The position numbers and the translations under genes were made by a program. The notes under the pieces were generated by a model, which did not search any database, was not told where the DNA came from, and saw nothing but the letters and a program-made list of their open reading frames with translations. From JTS-RE37 sp963756115 (GTDB lineage Bacteria > Bacteroidota > Bacteroidia > Flavobacteriales > Flavobacteriaceae), in assembly GCA_963756115.1 (NCBI GenBank), contig CAVWMN010000002.1, positions 1 to 64,000 of the forward strand: a stretch of DNA of 64,000 nt. Direction: 5' to 3'. Within the stretch, counting starts at the first letter, position 1. Each line of letters opens with the position of its first letter. Shown piece after piece: positions 36,601 to 45,988 of this stretch.

Positions 36601-36602
36601 TA

Positions 36603-37658
36603 TTGGGTAGGACAAAACATATCGGGGCAGCCAGTGCTGAAAGGATACAGGATGAGCGAAGAATGCAGCCAGCTCCGGAATACCTCATTGAAGGTATCCA
36701 AAAGGGAGATACCGCATTATTGGCACGGGCCCTTACATTGGTTGAAAGCACCAAAAAAGCAGACAGGGATAAGGCCCATTCCATTGTGGAATGCTGCCTG
36801 TCCAAAGACATTAAAAGTACACGGATAGGTATTACCGGGGCCCCGGGTGTAGGTAAAAGCACCTTTATAGAAGCATTTGGGGAACTGCTCACCAAACAGG
36901 GAAAAAAAGTGGCTGTCCTGGCAGTGGATCCTACCAGTTCAATCAGCAAGGGAAGCATCCTGGGCGATAAAACCCGTATGCCGGAACTCGCAAAAAACCC
37001 CAGGGCCTTTATCCGGCCTTCACCCTCAGGGGAATCCCTGGGGGGAGTTGCCCGTAAAACACGTGAAAGTATCCTGCTGTGCGAAGCTGCCGGTTTTGAT
37101 ATCATCCTCATCGAGACAGTCGGCGTCGGCCAGAGTGAAATTGCGGTCCATAGTATGGTTGATTTCTTTCTCCTCCTGAAAATTGCAGGGGCCGGTGATG
37201 AATTACAGGGGATAAAAAGGGGCATCATTGAAATGGCGGATGCCATTGTGATCAATAAAACGGATGGCACCAATGTAAAACCTGCCACACAGGCACGCTC
37301 CCAGTTTGAACAGGCACTTCACCTGTATCCTCCTAAAAAAAACGGATGGGTTCCGAAAGTCCTCAATAGCTCCGCATTAACGGGTGAAGGGATAGCGGAA
37401 GTATGGAACCTGATACGTGAGTATATCACGAAAAACAAACGCAACGGACACCTGCAAGGGAACCGGAAAGAACAAAATAAAAATTGGCTGCTTCAGGCGG
37501 TGGACGATCTGCTTAAGACCGGCTTCTACAGCCATCCCGGGGTTCAGAAAAGATTGGATAAAATGACCGCAGAGGTGCAGGCAAACTTAAAATCGCCATT
37601 CATGGCGGCGGAGGAATTGTTGGCATACTATGTCACCCAAAAAGGGAGCAACCTCTAA
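36603..37658 (+). CDS. meaB: Methylmalonyl-CoA mutase-associated GTPase MeaB
   Basis: G-protein chaperone that guards methylmalonyl-CoA mutase and gates delivery of coenzyme B12. P-loop GAPGVGKS near 79-86, DPTSSISKGSILGDKTRM, ETVGVGQSE and the NKTD base-recognition motif all match the MeaB/ArgK family. The longest frame begins at TTG 36603 (351 residues); an ATG at 36663 (MQPAPEYLIEGI) gives 331 and fits the core equally well, so the start is uncertain. The adenosyltransferase at 10266 makes the cofactor. Confidence 0.94.
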   Translation: MGRTKHIGAASAERIQDERRMQPAPEYLIEGIQKGDTALLARALTLVESTKKADRDKAHSIVECCLSKDIKSTRIGITGAPGVGKSTFIEAFGELLTKQGKKVAVLAVDPTSSISKGSILGDKTRMPELAKNPRAFIRPSPSGESLGGVARKTRESILLCEAAGFDIILIETVGVGQSEIAVHSMVDFFLLLKIAGAGDELQGIKRGIIEMADAIVINKTDGTNVKPATQARSQFEQALHLYPPKKNGWVPKVLNSSALTGEGIAEVWNLIREYITKNKRNGHLQGNRKEQNKNWLLQAVDDLLKTGFYSHPGVQKRLDKMTAEVQANLKSPFMAAEELLAYYVTQKGSNL

Positions 37659-37729
37659 AGTACACATAGCTGGTACCCTCCAATATTAAATGTAAAAGCC
37701 TAAATTTGTGCCAACCATAAAATATATGG

Positions 37730-38689
37730 ATGACTCCCACAACTGATTCCCTGCTATCCATTGTTATCCCGCTTTATAATGAAGTGGATAATGTAGGGCT
37801 CCTGACTGACAAAATAAACCAAAGCCTCCTGGGTTACAATTACCAGATCATTTATGTGGATGACTTTTCCAGTGACGGTACCCGTAAAGCCATTACGGCG
37901 CTTCAGGATCCGCATGTTCATTTGCTGGCACTTAAAAAAAATTACGGCCAGAGCCTCGCCCTCGCAGCCGGGATCGATTACGCTGAGGGTGACTATATTA
38001 TCACCATGGACGGAGACCTTCAGAATGACCCGGCAGATATTACCCAGATGCTGGGATACGCCCTGAATGGCGAATATGATGTGGTTACCGGGATTCGCCA
38101 GAAAAGGAAGGATTCCGTTGTAAAAAAGATCCCCTCCAAGATTGCGAATTTCCTGGTGAGGAGGATCACAAAATTAGACATCAAGGACAATGGCTGTGCG
38201 TTAAAGGTATTTACCCGTGATATTGCTAAGGATCTCAACTTATATGGGGAAATGCACCGTTTTATAACACTGCTTGCCCATCTGGAAGGAGCGCAGATAA
38301 AACAGGTACCGGTTATGCACCATGCGCGTCATGCCGGCGAATCAAAATACGGCCTGGAACGGGTATTCAAGGTTGTGGCAGATATGCTGTTGCTTCTTTT
38401 TATCCGGAAATATTTTCAAAGGCCGCTGCACTTGTTTGGTATCTTCGGGGTCCTGCTGATCATCCTGGGAATCTTTATCAATATCTACCTGTTGGTTGTA
38501 AAAATCGCATTTGGGGAAGATATCGGTACCCGTCCTTTATTGATGTTTGGGATGATGTTCATTCTGGCCGGTATACAGCTTTTTACCATAGGGATTGTCA
38601 TGGAACTCCTGATCCGGACGTATTATGAATCACAAAATAAACGTCCCTACCGTATCAAAAATATTACCATCGGTGGCAAATCTGCGTAA
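37730..38689 (+). CDS. GT2 glycosyltransferase, polyprenyl-phosphate sugar synthase type
   Basis: 319 residues. An N-terminal GT-A domain (IVIPLYNEVDNV near 11, DDFSSDGT, and the metal-binding DGDLQNDP near 95) and two C-terminal spans (about 232-300) make it a dolichyl-phosphate-mannose-synthase-like enzyme that attaches a sugar from a nucleotide donor to a lipid carrier on the cytoplasmic face. The flippase-like gene overlaps its 3' end by 65 bp and an ArnT-like transferase follows convergently, so the product probably becomes the sugar donor outside. Confidence 0.9.
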   Translation: MTPTTDSLLSIVIPLYNEVDNVGLLTDKINQSLLGYNYQIIYVDDFSSDGTRKAITALQDPHVHLLALKKNYGQSLALAAGIDYAEGDYIITMDGDLQNDPADITQMLGYALNGEYDVVTGIRQKRKDSVVKKIPSKIANFLVRRITKLDIKDNGCALKVFTRDIAKDLNLYGEMHRFITLLAHLEGAQIKQVPVMHHARHAGESKYGLERVFKVVADMLLLLFIRKYFQRPLHLFGIFGVLLIILGIFINIYLLVVKIAFGEDIGTRPLLMFGMMFILAGIQLFTIGIVMELLIRTYYESQNKRPYRIKNITIGGKSA

Positions 38690-39554
38690 AAAGGGGCTGA
38701 CGCTCCTTAAAATAGTCAGCAGCGCTGTACTTATTTATTTTGTTTTTACCAAAATAGCACTGCAGGATGTTCTGGACATCCTTAAGGAAACGGACCCATG
38801 GTATCTTATGTTGGCCACCCTTTTTTTTGTTATCTCCAAATTGCTTTCCGCTTCCAGGCTCAATACCTATTTCCATCAACTGCACATCATGCTGACCACC
38901 GTTAGTAACCTAAAACTCTACCTGCTGGGGATGTTCTATAATTTGTTCCTCCCAGGGGGTATCGGCGGGGACGCATATAAAGGGTATCTCATCAAAAAGA
39001 AGTTCGGTATTCCCACCCGGAAGATTGTTGGTGTGCTGCTGATCGACCGGTTGAGCGGCCTTTTGCTGCTCGTTATCTATGCCTGTTTACTCGCAATACT
39101 GATGTCCAGTGAGCTTGTCAGGGATTATAAAGCTATTTTTGGTGCGGTGGCGTTGACCAGTGGCGTGGCCTTTTGGTGGATACACAAAAGATTCTTTCCG
39201 TATCTACTACCGGTTTTCTGGAAATCCTCGGGTTATTCCGCCTTTGTACAACTCACACAGCTGTTCAGTGCCTGGTGCATCCTGGGAGCATTGGGAATTG
39301 AAGCCCATACCCTTTTTTATCTGTTTATTTTCCTGCTGTCTTCCATTGTTGCTGTACTTCCCCTTACCATAGGGGGAATCGGAAGTCGGGAAATAGTATT
39401 TTTTTACGGGGCATCCTGGCTGGGTCTCGATCAGAACTCGTCCGTAACCATCAGCATGGTTTTCTTCCTGATCACTGCTGTCGTGTCTTTTACAGGTATC
39501 CTGTACCATTTTAAAAAGCCTGAGCTTGTCCTAAAGAACAAAGAACCTCAGTAA
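38625..39554 (+). CDS. Lysylphosphatidylglycerol synthase-like / UPF0104 flippase-like membrane protein
   Basis: 309 residues, about seven to eight hydrophobic spans, with the family segments LFLPGGIGGDAYKGYLI (about 107) and LTIGGIGSREIVFF near 250. The first 20 residues overlap the glycosyltransferase gene by 65 bp, so the true start may be somewhat later. This superfamily transfers or flips lipids; with its neighbour it may flip a lipid-linked sugar. Its stop region overlaps the convergent ArnT-like gene by seven bases. Confidence 0.85.
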   Translation: MNHKINVPTVSKILPSVANLRKKGLTLLKIVSSAVLIYFVFTKIALQDVLDILKETDPWYLMLATLFFVISKLLSASRLNTYFHQLHIMLTTVSNLKLYLLGMFYNLFLPGGIGGDAYKGYLIKKKFGIPTRKIVGVLLIDRLSGLLLLVIYACLLAILMSSELVRDYKAIFGAVALTSGVAFWWIHKRFFPYLLPVFWKSSGYSAFVQLTQLFSAWCILGALGIEAHTLFYLFIFLLSSIVAVLPLTIGGIGSREIVFFYGASWLGLDQNSSVTISMVFFLITAVVSFTGILYHFKKPELVLKNKEPQ

Positions 39555-41206
39555 AGGTGTATGAGGTGCATTTTGTTCAGTACCTTATGGCGGGTGGAAG
39601 GATCCAGGAACCTGGCCTGCAGCCTCGTTATCCGGAACTGGTTGACCGAATATTGCTTATCCCAGTCGAATCCATAATTGCGCAGGGATTTAAGATCTGT
39701 ATCACTGGCATAGATCCAAATATCCCTTTTCCCTCCAATTTCGCTCAAAGGCGAGAAAATAACCGGCTTCTGGTTGTAAAAATCGAGGGCCCATGTATGT
39801 TCCGATGACAGTTTATGGATCTTATCTACCGGGATGCCCTTTTCTTCCACCAGTCGGGCCATGGTCAATCCTCCCTGGTATCGTAATAAAGTCGGATAAA
39901 AATGCAGATTGAGTACCGCATTCAGCATCACAGCACTGCAGACGGAAACGGTTATAATCTTGAGATAATATGCCTCCTGTTTTAAACTATAATAGATAAT
40001 AAGTAAAAGTAAGGGCACCGTCCAGACATAATTGTAGGGCTCATCAAATTTAAAAACGTAAAAACAGATCAGTGAAGAGACAATAAACAGCAGGCTCAAT
40101 ATAAAATACTGTATCCCCAGGAAGGTTTTGAGTGACTTCTTCCGCTCCCCGCTGCGCAATTGAAACAGATAGGATGCTGTGAGCACGGCAAATAAGGGGA
40201 TCACGATATTCAGGTAATGCGGCAGTTTAAACTGGGCAAAACTGATAATTATAAAAATTAAAGTAATACCGCCTACCGTTACCAATTCCTTCCCCTCGGT
40301 AAACCTGAAACGGGAACTGACCAAAACCCGCAGCCGGGACCAGTATGCTGCGAGTCCAACGATGGTCCAGGGAAGGAATACCCATAAAAAACTGTGAAAA
40401 AAGAAGAAATAATCACTGCTGTTCTTGCCGATCCCTTCCCCGCTCAGGCGTTCAAAACTCTGCTCCCAAAATATGAAAAACAGGCCGCTCCTGTTATTCC
40501 TGCCCCTGATCGTCAGTTCCGGATGCATATCAAACTGCAGGTAATAGGCATAGAGCATGGGGGTTATGGCAAGTATAAAGACCAGGATCCCGACCAACAC
40601 CCGCCAGTTGAGCAGGCGCAGCCATTTCCGGGTAAATGCAAGCTGGCAAAGCAACGGCAAACCAATGACCAGCAGTGCGATCTGCCCTTTGGTTGAAAAA
40701 GCCATCCCGGCTCCAAAGGCACCAAGGAGTAAATTGCCAAGGGTATTTCGTTCTATATAGGTGGCAAGCTGCCATATAGCAAAGATGGTAAAGCCCGTGA
40801 GCACCGCATCTGTACGAACATCAATGGCTGCAAGTACAATTGTCTGCGCGGTCATAAAAATCAGGGAGGATACCTTTCCCACCTCCCTGTTGTACAGGAG
40901 GGAACCCAGCCCGTAACAACTGTAGGCACCTAAAAAGAGGGCCAGTATGGCCGGGATCCGGTAGGCCCAATCGTGGATCCCAAATAATTTAAAGGAGAGG
41001 GCCGCCAGCCAAAAATGCAGGTGAGGTTTGTCCAGATAAGCCTCCGGCCCTTTGAACAGGCTAAAAAAGTCGTTTTCCTGGACCATCCTCATAGCCATCA
41101 CTGCGAATTGTGCCGAATCGTTTTCAAACAAGGGAACGCAAATACCTGTGAGGTATACCAGGAAAATCAAAAGTAAGAGGAACCAATATCGAGTATTAGG
41201 AATCAT
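39548..41206 (-). CDS. ArnT/PMT-type glycosyltransferase (GT83-like)
   Basis: 552 residues with about twelve hydrophobic spans and a periplasmic C-terminal part. The first loop carries the acidic ENDSAQFAVMAMRM and LDKPHLHFWLAA segments seen in ArnT and protein mannosyltransferases, which move a sugar from a polyprenyl-phosphate carrier to lipid A, protein or another glycan outside the membrane. The acceptor is unknown. It overlaps the upstream PAP2 gene by four bases and converges with the GT2/flippase pair that could supply its donor. Confidence 0.88.
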   Translation of the reverse strand: MIPNTRYWFLLLLIFLVYLTGICVPLFENDSAQFAVMAMRMVQENDFFSLFKGPEAYLDKPHLHFWLAALSFKLFGIHDWAYRIPAILALFLGAYSCYGLGSLLYNREVGKVSSLIFMTAQTIVLAAIDVRTDAVLTGFTIFAIWQLATYIERNTLGNLLLGAFGAGMAFSTKGQIALLVIGLPLLCQLAFTRKWLRLLNWRVLVGILVFILAITPMLYAYYLQFDMHPELTIRGRNNRSGLFFIFWEQSFERLSGEGIGKNSSDYFFFFHSFLWVFLPWTIVGLAAYWSRLRVLVSSRFRFTEGKELVTVGGITLIFIIISFAQFKLPHYLNIVIPLFAVLTASYLFQLRSGERKKSLKTFLGIQYFILSLLFIVSSLICFYVFKFDEPYNYVWTVPLLLLIIYYSLKQEAYYLKIITVSVCSAVMLNAVLNLHFYPTLLRYQGGLTMARLVEEKGIPVDKIHKLSSEHTWALDFYNQKPVIFSPLSEIGGKRDIWIYASDTDLKSLRNYGFDWDKQYSVNQFRITRLQARFLDPSTRHKVLNKMHLIHLY

Positions 41207-41772
41207 ACATGATATTTGTGAATGACAAATATATACAACTTTGCAAATAACCAGCTCAAAATCAACCCAATTAGGGCACCCGTAACCACGTCAAGCGGAA
41301 AATGTACCCCGATATAAATCCTGCTGTAAGAAACGAGGGTGGCCCATGCAATTAAGAATATTCCCAGAATGTTCCACCTGGATTTCAACAAGTATGTACA
41401 GAAAAAAGCTGCGGCAAAACTATTGGCTGCATGGGCGGAAAAAAAACCAAACCGGCCACCACAGTTACTTTTTACCAGGCGCATCAGAGCCTGTATTTCC
41501 GGATCATAACAGGGCCTTAACCGCTGTAACCCATATTTGAAAAAATTGGCCAGTTGATCGGTAGTGGTGATCAGCAATGCCACGACAACCAGCAAGACCC
41601 CGGTCTTTTTGGGCCCTAATTGTTTCAGGGATATCAGGAGTAATAGAATATAAAGGGGCACCGCACTCCAGGTACCGGAAAGAAACATCCAGAATGGATC
41701 CCAGTACGTTGATCCCAGGTGGTTCAGGTATAGAAACAATTCCTTGTCGAGCCGGACGAGTTCATCAATCAT
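41203..41772 (-). CDS. PAP2-family phosphatase (undecaprenyl- or lipid-phosphate type)
   Basis: 189 residues from the ATG at 41772, one base after the upstream gene's stop. PAP2 motifs are present: RLRPCYDP (motif 1 near 85), FFSAHAANSF (motif 2, the usual PSGH being FSAH, near 107) and SRIYIGVHFPLDV (motif 3 near 150), within about five to six spans. Such enzymes recycle undecaprenyl diphosphate or remove lipid A phosphate. Coupled by overlap to the ArnT-like gene, so it probably recycles or prepares its lipid substrate. Confidence 0.9.
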   Translation of the reverse strand: MIDELVRLDKELFLYLNHLGSTYWDPFWMFLSGTWSAVPLYILLLLISLKQLGPKKTGVLLVVVALLITTTDQLANFFKYGLQRLRPCYDPEIQALMRLVKSNCGGRFGFFSAHAANSFAAAFFCTYLLKSRWNILGIFLIAWATLVSYSRIYIGVHFPLDVVTGALIGLILSWLFAKLYIFVIHKYHV

Positions 41773-41773
41773 C

Positions 41774-42001
41774 TTACTCCCCGTATCTAGATACTTCCCG
41801 GTCGTAAAATGCATTCGCCTGTTCTATCAGGCGTTCCGCTTCTTCAGCGAGTTCCTTTTCATCCTCAGCTGCAAAATCTTCCAGCCATTCTACCTCATCA
41901 TTCTCCAGGTTTATTATAAATCTGGGATATTCCGTATGTACAATATATATGGCCGCCGGAAAATCCGTATTATCGCCCAAAAGGAATTTTGGTAGGTTCA
42001 T
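41774..42001 (-). CDS. Conserved acidic Flavobacteriia protein, 75 aa
   Basis: From ATG 42001 (a GTG at 42055 adds 18 residues), 75 residues: MNLPKFLLGDNTDFPAAIYI, a segment with PRFIINLENDEVEWLEDF and a Glu-rich helix ending in REVSRYGE. I recognise it as a conserved small protein of Flavobacteriia with no assigned function. No signal or span. Its stop lies one base before the PAP2 start, so the two are translated together. Confidence 0.75.
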   Translation of the reverse strand: MNLPKFLLGDNTDFPAAIYIVHTEYPRFIINLENDEVEWLEDFAAEDEKELAEEAERLIEQANAFYDREVSRYGE

Positions 42002-42118
42002 AGATACGTTATTTTTAAATTCGATCGAATACCATCTCTCCGCCCCCTCTGGCACGGATCACCAGGGATCCAAAGGAGCCCATCCTGGTACTACGAGCAG
42101 CCCGGGATCCTTTGTTCA

Positions 42119-43492
42119 TCACGGGATGGAACCGATCAATTTTTTTGTCAGGTTATTAAATCGAATATACAACATAATTGCCGATGCCGTAAGGCCGGAC
42201 AGCAGCCCTATCCAGATCCCCATGCTCCCCAGGCTGGTATGGATGCCCAGGTAATAACTGATGGGAAACCCAATGAGCCAGTATGCAATAAGTGTAATAT
42301 AGGTTGGTATTTTCACGTCCTGGAGTCCCCTGAGTGCCCCAAGGATTACCACCTGCAACCCGTCAGAGATCTGGAAAAATGCCGCGACCAGGAGCAACTG
42401 GGCGGCAATAGCGATGACCTCCCAGTTATCTGCCTGGTTCGCAATATCGTCAATATCAAGATACACGGTAGGGAACCAATGCCTGAAGACCAGGAAGAGC
42501 ACTGCAAAGAAAATTTCAAGCAGGAGGGTCATAAAAAATATAGATTGGGCGATCCGCCGCAGCTCGCGGAAATCCTGCAATCCCTTTTGATTGCCTACCC
42601 GTATCATCGCGGCAACGCCCAGGCCCATGCCAAACATGAAGGTCATACTGCTCAGGTTCAATGCGATCTGGTTGGCGGCCTGCGGGTTTTTCCCCAGAAC
42701 CCCGCTCAGCCAGATTGCAGCCGTAAATATGGCCACTTCAAAAAACATCTGTAGCGCAGAAGGAAAACCAAGATCGATGATCTTCCTCATGACTTTTCGT
42801 TCCATTTGCCGAAACCGGAAACCGGTAAGGTATATGTTGAATTTGGACTTCTTTTTAAGCAAAATCCAAAGAAACAATAACATGATTATCCGGGCAATAA
42901 GGGTACCGATTGCAGCTCCTATTATACCCATTTTCGGAAACCCGAAGGAACCAAAAATCAACAGGTAATTCAGTATAATATTTACAACATTGGCCACGAT
43001 TGTGGCATACATGGGGTATTTGGTTTGTGACAGCCCTTCTGAAAATTGTTTGAGTGCCTGAAACATCACCAGCGGTACCAGGGAAAAGGCAACAAGGTCG
43101 AGATAAGGCAGCGCCAGGACAACCACTTCTGCAGGTTGGTCCATCAGGTACATGAGGGGTTTTGACAGGAGGATGAGACCAAACAGGGAAATCCCAAGTA
43201 AGGTGCATAACAGCAACCCATGTTTCAGGGCGCTTTTTCCGTCTGCCTGGTTCCCGGCCCCGTCGGCTTCCGCAACCAGGGGGGTGATGGCCGTGGAAAA
43301 ACCGATTCCCAGGGACATGGCAACGAACACAAAACTGTTTCCCAATGAAACGGCAGCGAGTTCTGCCGTTCCCAGTTGGCCTACCATGATGTTATCCGCA
43401 AAAATAACAAAAGTATGCCCCAGCATTCCAAGGATCACAGGAACGGCCAGTTTAATATTGTATCGGAATTCCCTGGTATACTGACTGAACAA
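42119..43492 (-). CDS. MATE family efflux transporter (NorM-like)
   Basis: 457 residues, twelve hydrophobic spans in two similar halves. MATE signatures include PVILGMLGHTFVIFADNIMVG in span 1 and PLVAEADGAGN between spans 2 and 3. These antiporters use Na+ or H+ to export cationic drugs and metabolites. NorM-type subclass is likely. It lies 118 bp after the small acidic protein gene's upstream region and 131 bp from mazG; no regulator is adjacent. Confidence 0.92.
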   Translation of the reverse strand: MFSQYTREFRYNIKLAVPVILGMLGHTFVIFADNIMVGQLGTAELAAVSLGNSFVFVAMSLGIGFSTAITPLVAEADGAGNQADGKSALKHGLLLCTLLGISLFGLILLSKPLMYLMDQPAEVVVLALPYLDLVAFSLVPLVMFQALKQFSEGLSQTKYPMYATIVANVVNIILNYLLIFGSFGFPKMGIIGAAIGTLIARIIMLLFLWILLKKKSKFNIYLTGFRFRQMERKVMRKIIDLGFPSALQMFFEVAIFTAAIWLSGVLGKNPQAANQIALNLSSMTFMFGMGLGVAAMIRVGNQKGLQDFRELRRIAQSIFFMTLLLEIFFAVLFLVFRHWFPTVYLDIDDIANQADNWEVIAIAAQLLLVAAFFQISDGLQVVILGALRGLQDVKIPTYITLIAYWLIGFPISYYLGIHTSLGSMGIWIGLLSGLTASAIMLYIRFNNLTKKLIGSIP

Positions 43493-43622
43493 CTTTGCTG
43501 GTTTTTTGAAGGTGCAAAGATAATAGCTTGCAGTTGATTAAAACGGCTTTAGCAGCAGCAGTTTTAAGAATACCCTATTGACCGGTATCTTATAAAAATA
43601 ACAGCCGGCACGGCTTGGCGCG

Positions 43623-44396
43623 CTATAATTTTTTTGCCTGTTCCCAATAGATGTCCATTTCAGCCAGGGTCATCTCCCTAAGGGTTTTCCCCGATTCCCT
43701 GGCCTTATCCTCAAGAAATTGAAATCTCCGGATAAACTTCTTGTTGGTGCGCTCCAGGGCGTTCTCCGGATTGATATCCAGGAAGCGTGCATAATTAACC
43801 ATGGAAAAAAGGACGTCTCCAAACTCTGCTTCTACCGCTTCCCCCCTGCCCAATTTTAACTCCTCCCGCAGTTCCGCCAGCTCTTCCTGTACTTTTTGAA
43901 AGACTTGTTCGGGTTCTTCCCAATCAAATCCTACCCCGGCGACTTTCTCCTGTATCCGATTGGCCTTTACCAGTGCTGGTAGTCCATCCGGGACGCCTTC
44001 GAGCACACTGTTTTTGCCTTCCTGTAGCTTTATATTCTCCCAGTTCCGCTTAACCTCCTCTTCATCCGCCACCATGATATCCCCATAAATATGCGGATGC
44101 CTGTTGATCAGTTTTTCACAAATATCGTTGCACACATCTGCCACATCGAAATCTTTCGTTTCAGAACCGATCCTTGCATAAAAAACAATATGCAGCAATA
44201 AATCCCCCAACTCTTTTTTTACCTCCCCCATGTCATTTTCCAGGATGGCATCCCCCAATTCATACGTTTCCTCAATGGTAAGGTGCCGAAGCGATTGCAT
44301 GGTCTGTTTTTTATCCCAGGGGCATTGTTCCCGCAATTCATCCATGATGGTCAGCAGCCGGTCAAATGCCTGCAGTTGGGCTTTTCGTGTATTCAT
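43623..44396 (-). CDS. mazG: Nucleoside triphosphate pyrophosphohydrolase MazG
   Basis: Hydrolyses (d)NTPs to monophosphates and pyrophosphate; helps clear aberrant nucleotides and adjust stress nucleotides. 257 residues with two tandem MazG domains. The first carries the metal motif EETYELGDAI followed by EVKKELGDLL (EExxE...ExxD, about 37-64); the second has QEELAELREELK and EAEFGDVLFSMVN (about 165-205). CPWDKKQT and RHPHIYGD are typical of the long form. Monocistronic by position. Confidence 0.95.
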   Translation of the reverse strand: MNTRKAQLQAFDRLLTIMDELREQCPWDKKQTMQSLRHLTIEETYELGDAILENDMGEVKKELGDLLLHIVFYARIGSETKDFDVADVCNDICEKLINRHPHIYGDIMVADEEEVKRNWENIKLQEGKNSVLEGVPDGLPALVKANRIQEKVAGVGFDWEEPEQVFQKVQEELAELREELKLGRGEAVEAEFGDVLFSMVNYARFLDINPENALERTNKKFIRRFQFLEDKARESGKTLREMTLAEMDIYWEQAKKL

Positions 44397-44570
44397 TTCC
44401 GGTAGTTTGCGTAAAAATACAAAGGAATGGGTTACCAGGCCTGGTTGACCTTTTAAATTGGAGCCTGCCCAATTGTTCCATTGACAAGACCAGGCGGCAC
44501 GGGCCAGCCGCTACCTTAAAAATCTATCGATTTTTTACCTACCTTACACTTTATAACCAAGAAAGCAGCT

Positions 44571-45383
44571 ATGGTTTTTAACGCTGGTATTTTGCTGTTC
44601 TGGGCCGGGACAGTGCTTTTTCCCGTGCATACAGCTCCTGTATTGCCACAAGAACATTTGGTTTCGGTGGATGAGACTGACAGCAGATGGAAATCCATTT
44701 TTAATGGCAGGGACCTGCAAGGTTGGACCGTAAAGATTGCAGGATACCCGATGGGTTCCAACTTTGGCAACACGTTTAGGGTTGAAGACAGCTTATTGCT
44801 TATCCGGTATGATGCCTATGGTTCTAATTTCGATAACCGCTTTGGTGCATTATACTTCAACCAGGAATTAACGGATTACCGGCTGCGCGTTACCTACCGG
44901 TTTACAGGAACAACAGCGCCTGGTGCCCCTGAATGGGGTTATAGGGACAGCGGAATACAGTTCCATTCCCAGCCCCCGGAAAGCATGAGTGAGGACCAGA
45001 CCTTTCCCATATGCCTTGAGTATAACCTCCATGGTGGAAACGGAACGGATGAAAGGCCGGTAGGGGAAATCTGTGCAAATGGAATGACTGTAGAGATCAA
45101 TGGTTCAAAGAACAAAACGTATTGTACAGCACCTTTTGTAAAGCGGACATTTCACGGCGACCAATGGGTTACGCTGGAAATTGATGTAAAGGGAAATGAG
45201 ATATCACATTATGTGAATGGAGAGAAGATACTGTCTTATTCCAACCCCACCTTTGATCCCAAAAATGAGATCGCACGAACATTCATAAAGAATGGGGACC
45301 TATCGGTTACGGGCGGATATATTTCAGTGCAATCCAACAGCCATCCTATTGATATCAAGAGTATTGAACTCTTAAAATATTGA
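44571..45383 (+). CDS. Secreted DUF1080 (3-keto-disaccharide hydrolase-like) protein
   Basis: 270 residues with a hydrophobic N-terminal signal (MVFNAGILLFWAGTVLFPV) and one DUF1080 jelly-roll domain (about 43-268): WKSIFNGRDLQGWTVK, YRDSGIQFHSQP and GDLSVTGGYISVQSNSHPI are diagnostic. Some DUF1080 proteins have been shown to cleave 3-keto-glycosides in the periplasm, working after a Gfo/Idh/MocA oxidoreductase. Such oxidoreductases occur at 31841 and 54500. A second DUF1080 gene is at 59637. The next gene begins 9 bp downstream. Confidence 0.88.
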   Translation: MVFNAGILLFWAGTVLFPVHTAPVLPQEHLVSVDETDSRWKSIFNGRDLQGWTVKIAGYPMGSNFGNTFRVEDSLLLIRYDAYGSNFDNRFGALYFNQELTDYRLRVTYRFTGTTAPGAPEWGYRDSGIQFHSQPPESMSEDQTFPICLEYNLHGGNGTDERPVGEICANGMTVEINGSKNKTYCTAPFVKRTFHGDQWVTLEIDVKGNEISHYVNGEKILSYSNPTFDPKNEIARTFIKNGDLSVTGGYISVQSNSHPIDIKSIELLKY

Positions 45384-45392
45384 TCATACACC

Positions 45393-45839
45393 ATGGACAA
45401 AACAACATTTTTGGAAGCGGTTGAAAGAATGTATGCTTCTATTGAGAAGCAGATACCGCACTATATGGCAAATCAGGAGGACAGGGAAATCGCAGGAGGG
45501 AATGTGGCCATTTGTATGATAGACAATGAGGGACAGGTGTACGGAAAAATGTTTGGCGAGGACAAGGTGCGGCGGAGGGCATTTTACCGGATTGCCTGGA
45601 TCAAGGCAAGCCAGGTCTGGATTACAAAAGAAAGGACCGGGCAATTTGAGGAAATGGTCTTCGCCGGGAAGCTGGATGACAAGCAGTTTGGTATTGAGCG
45701 GCCTGACTTTATTGGATGGGAAGGGGGGCAACCCATTAAAATGGGGGATGTGGACCTCGCAATTGGATTCAGCGGATTCAGGGGCGTAAATGATTTGAAG
45801 ATCGTTGTGGATGCAATACGGGAAGCGCTCGGGGAATAA
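45393..45839 (+). CDS. GlcG/HbpS-like small protein
   Basis: 148 residues, no signal peptide. The pattern NVAICMIDNEGQVYGKMFGED, then ASQVWITKERTG and a late VDLAIGFSGFRG resembles the GlcG/HbpS heme-degrading or heme-binding fold, though identity is my pattern judgement and a few segments differ. It follows the DUF1080 gene by 9 bp, likely in the same transcript. The role in that setting is unknown; such proteins are often found beside catabolic genes. Confidence 0.6.
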   Translation: MDKTTFLEAVERMYASIEKQIPHYMANQEDREIAGGNVAICMIDNEGQVYGKMFGEDKVRRRAFYRIAWIKASQVWITKERTGQFEEMVFAGKLDDKQFGIERPDFIGWEGGQPIKMGDVDLAIGFSGFRGVNDLKIVVDAIREALGE

Positions 45840-45988
45840 CCTCAAACTGAAAAATCGAGGGGACCCGAAACAACCAAAATTGTATCCGGAACCAGAAATA
45901 TTTTAGGGAAGGGAGACCGTTCCATAACCAATTGCATAGCATGAGATGTAATGGTACCCTTCAGGATTAAATAACAGCCAGACCAAAA

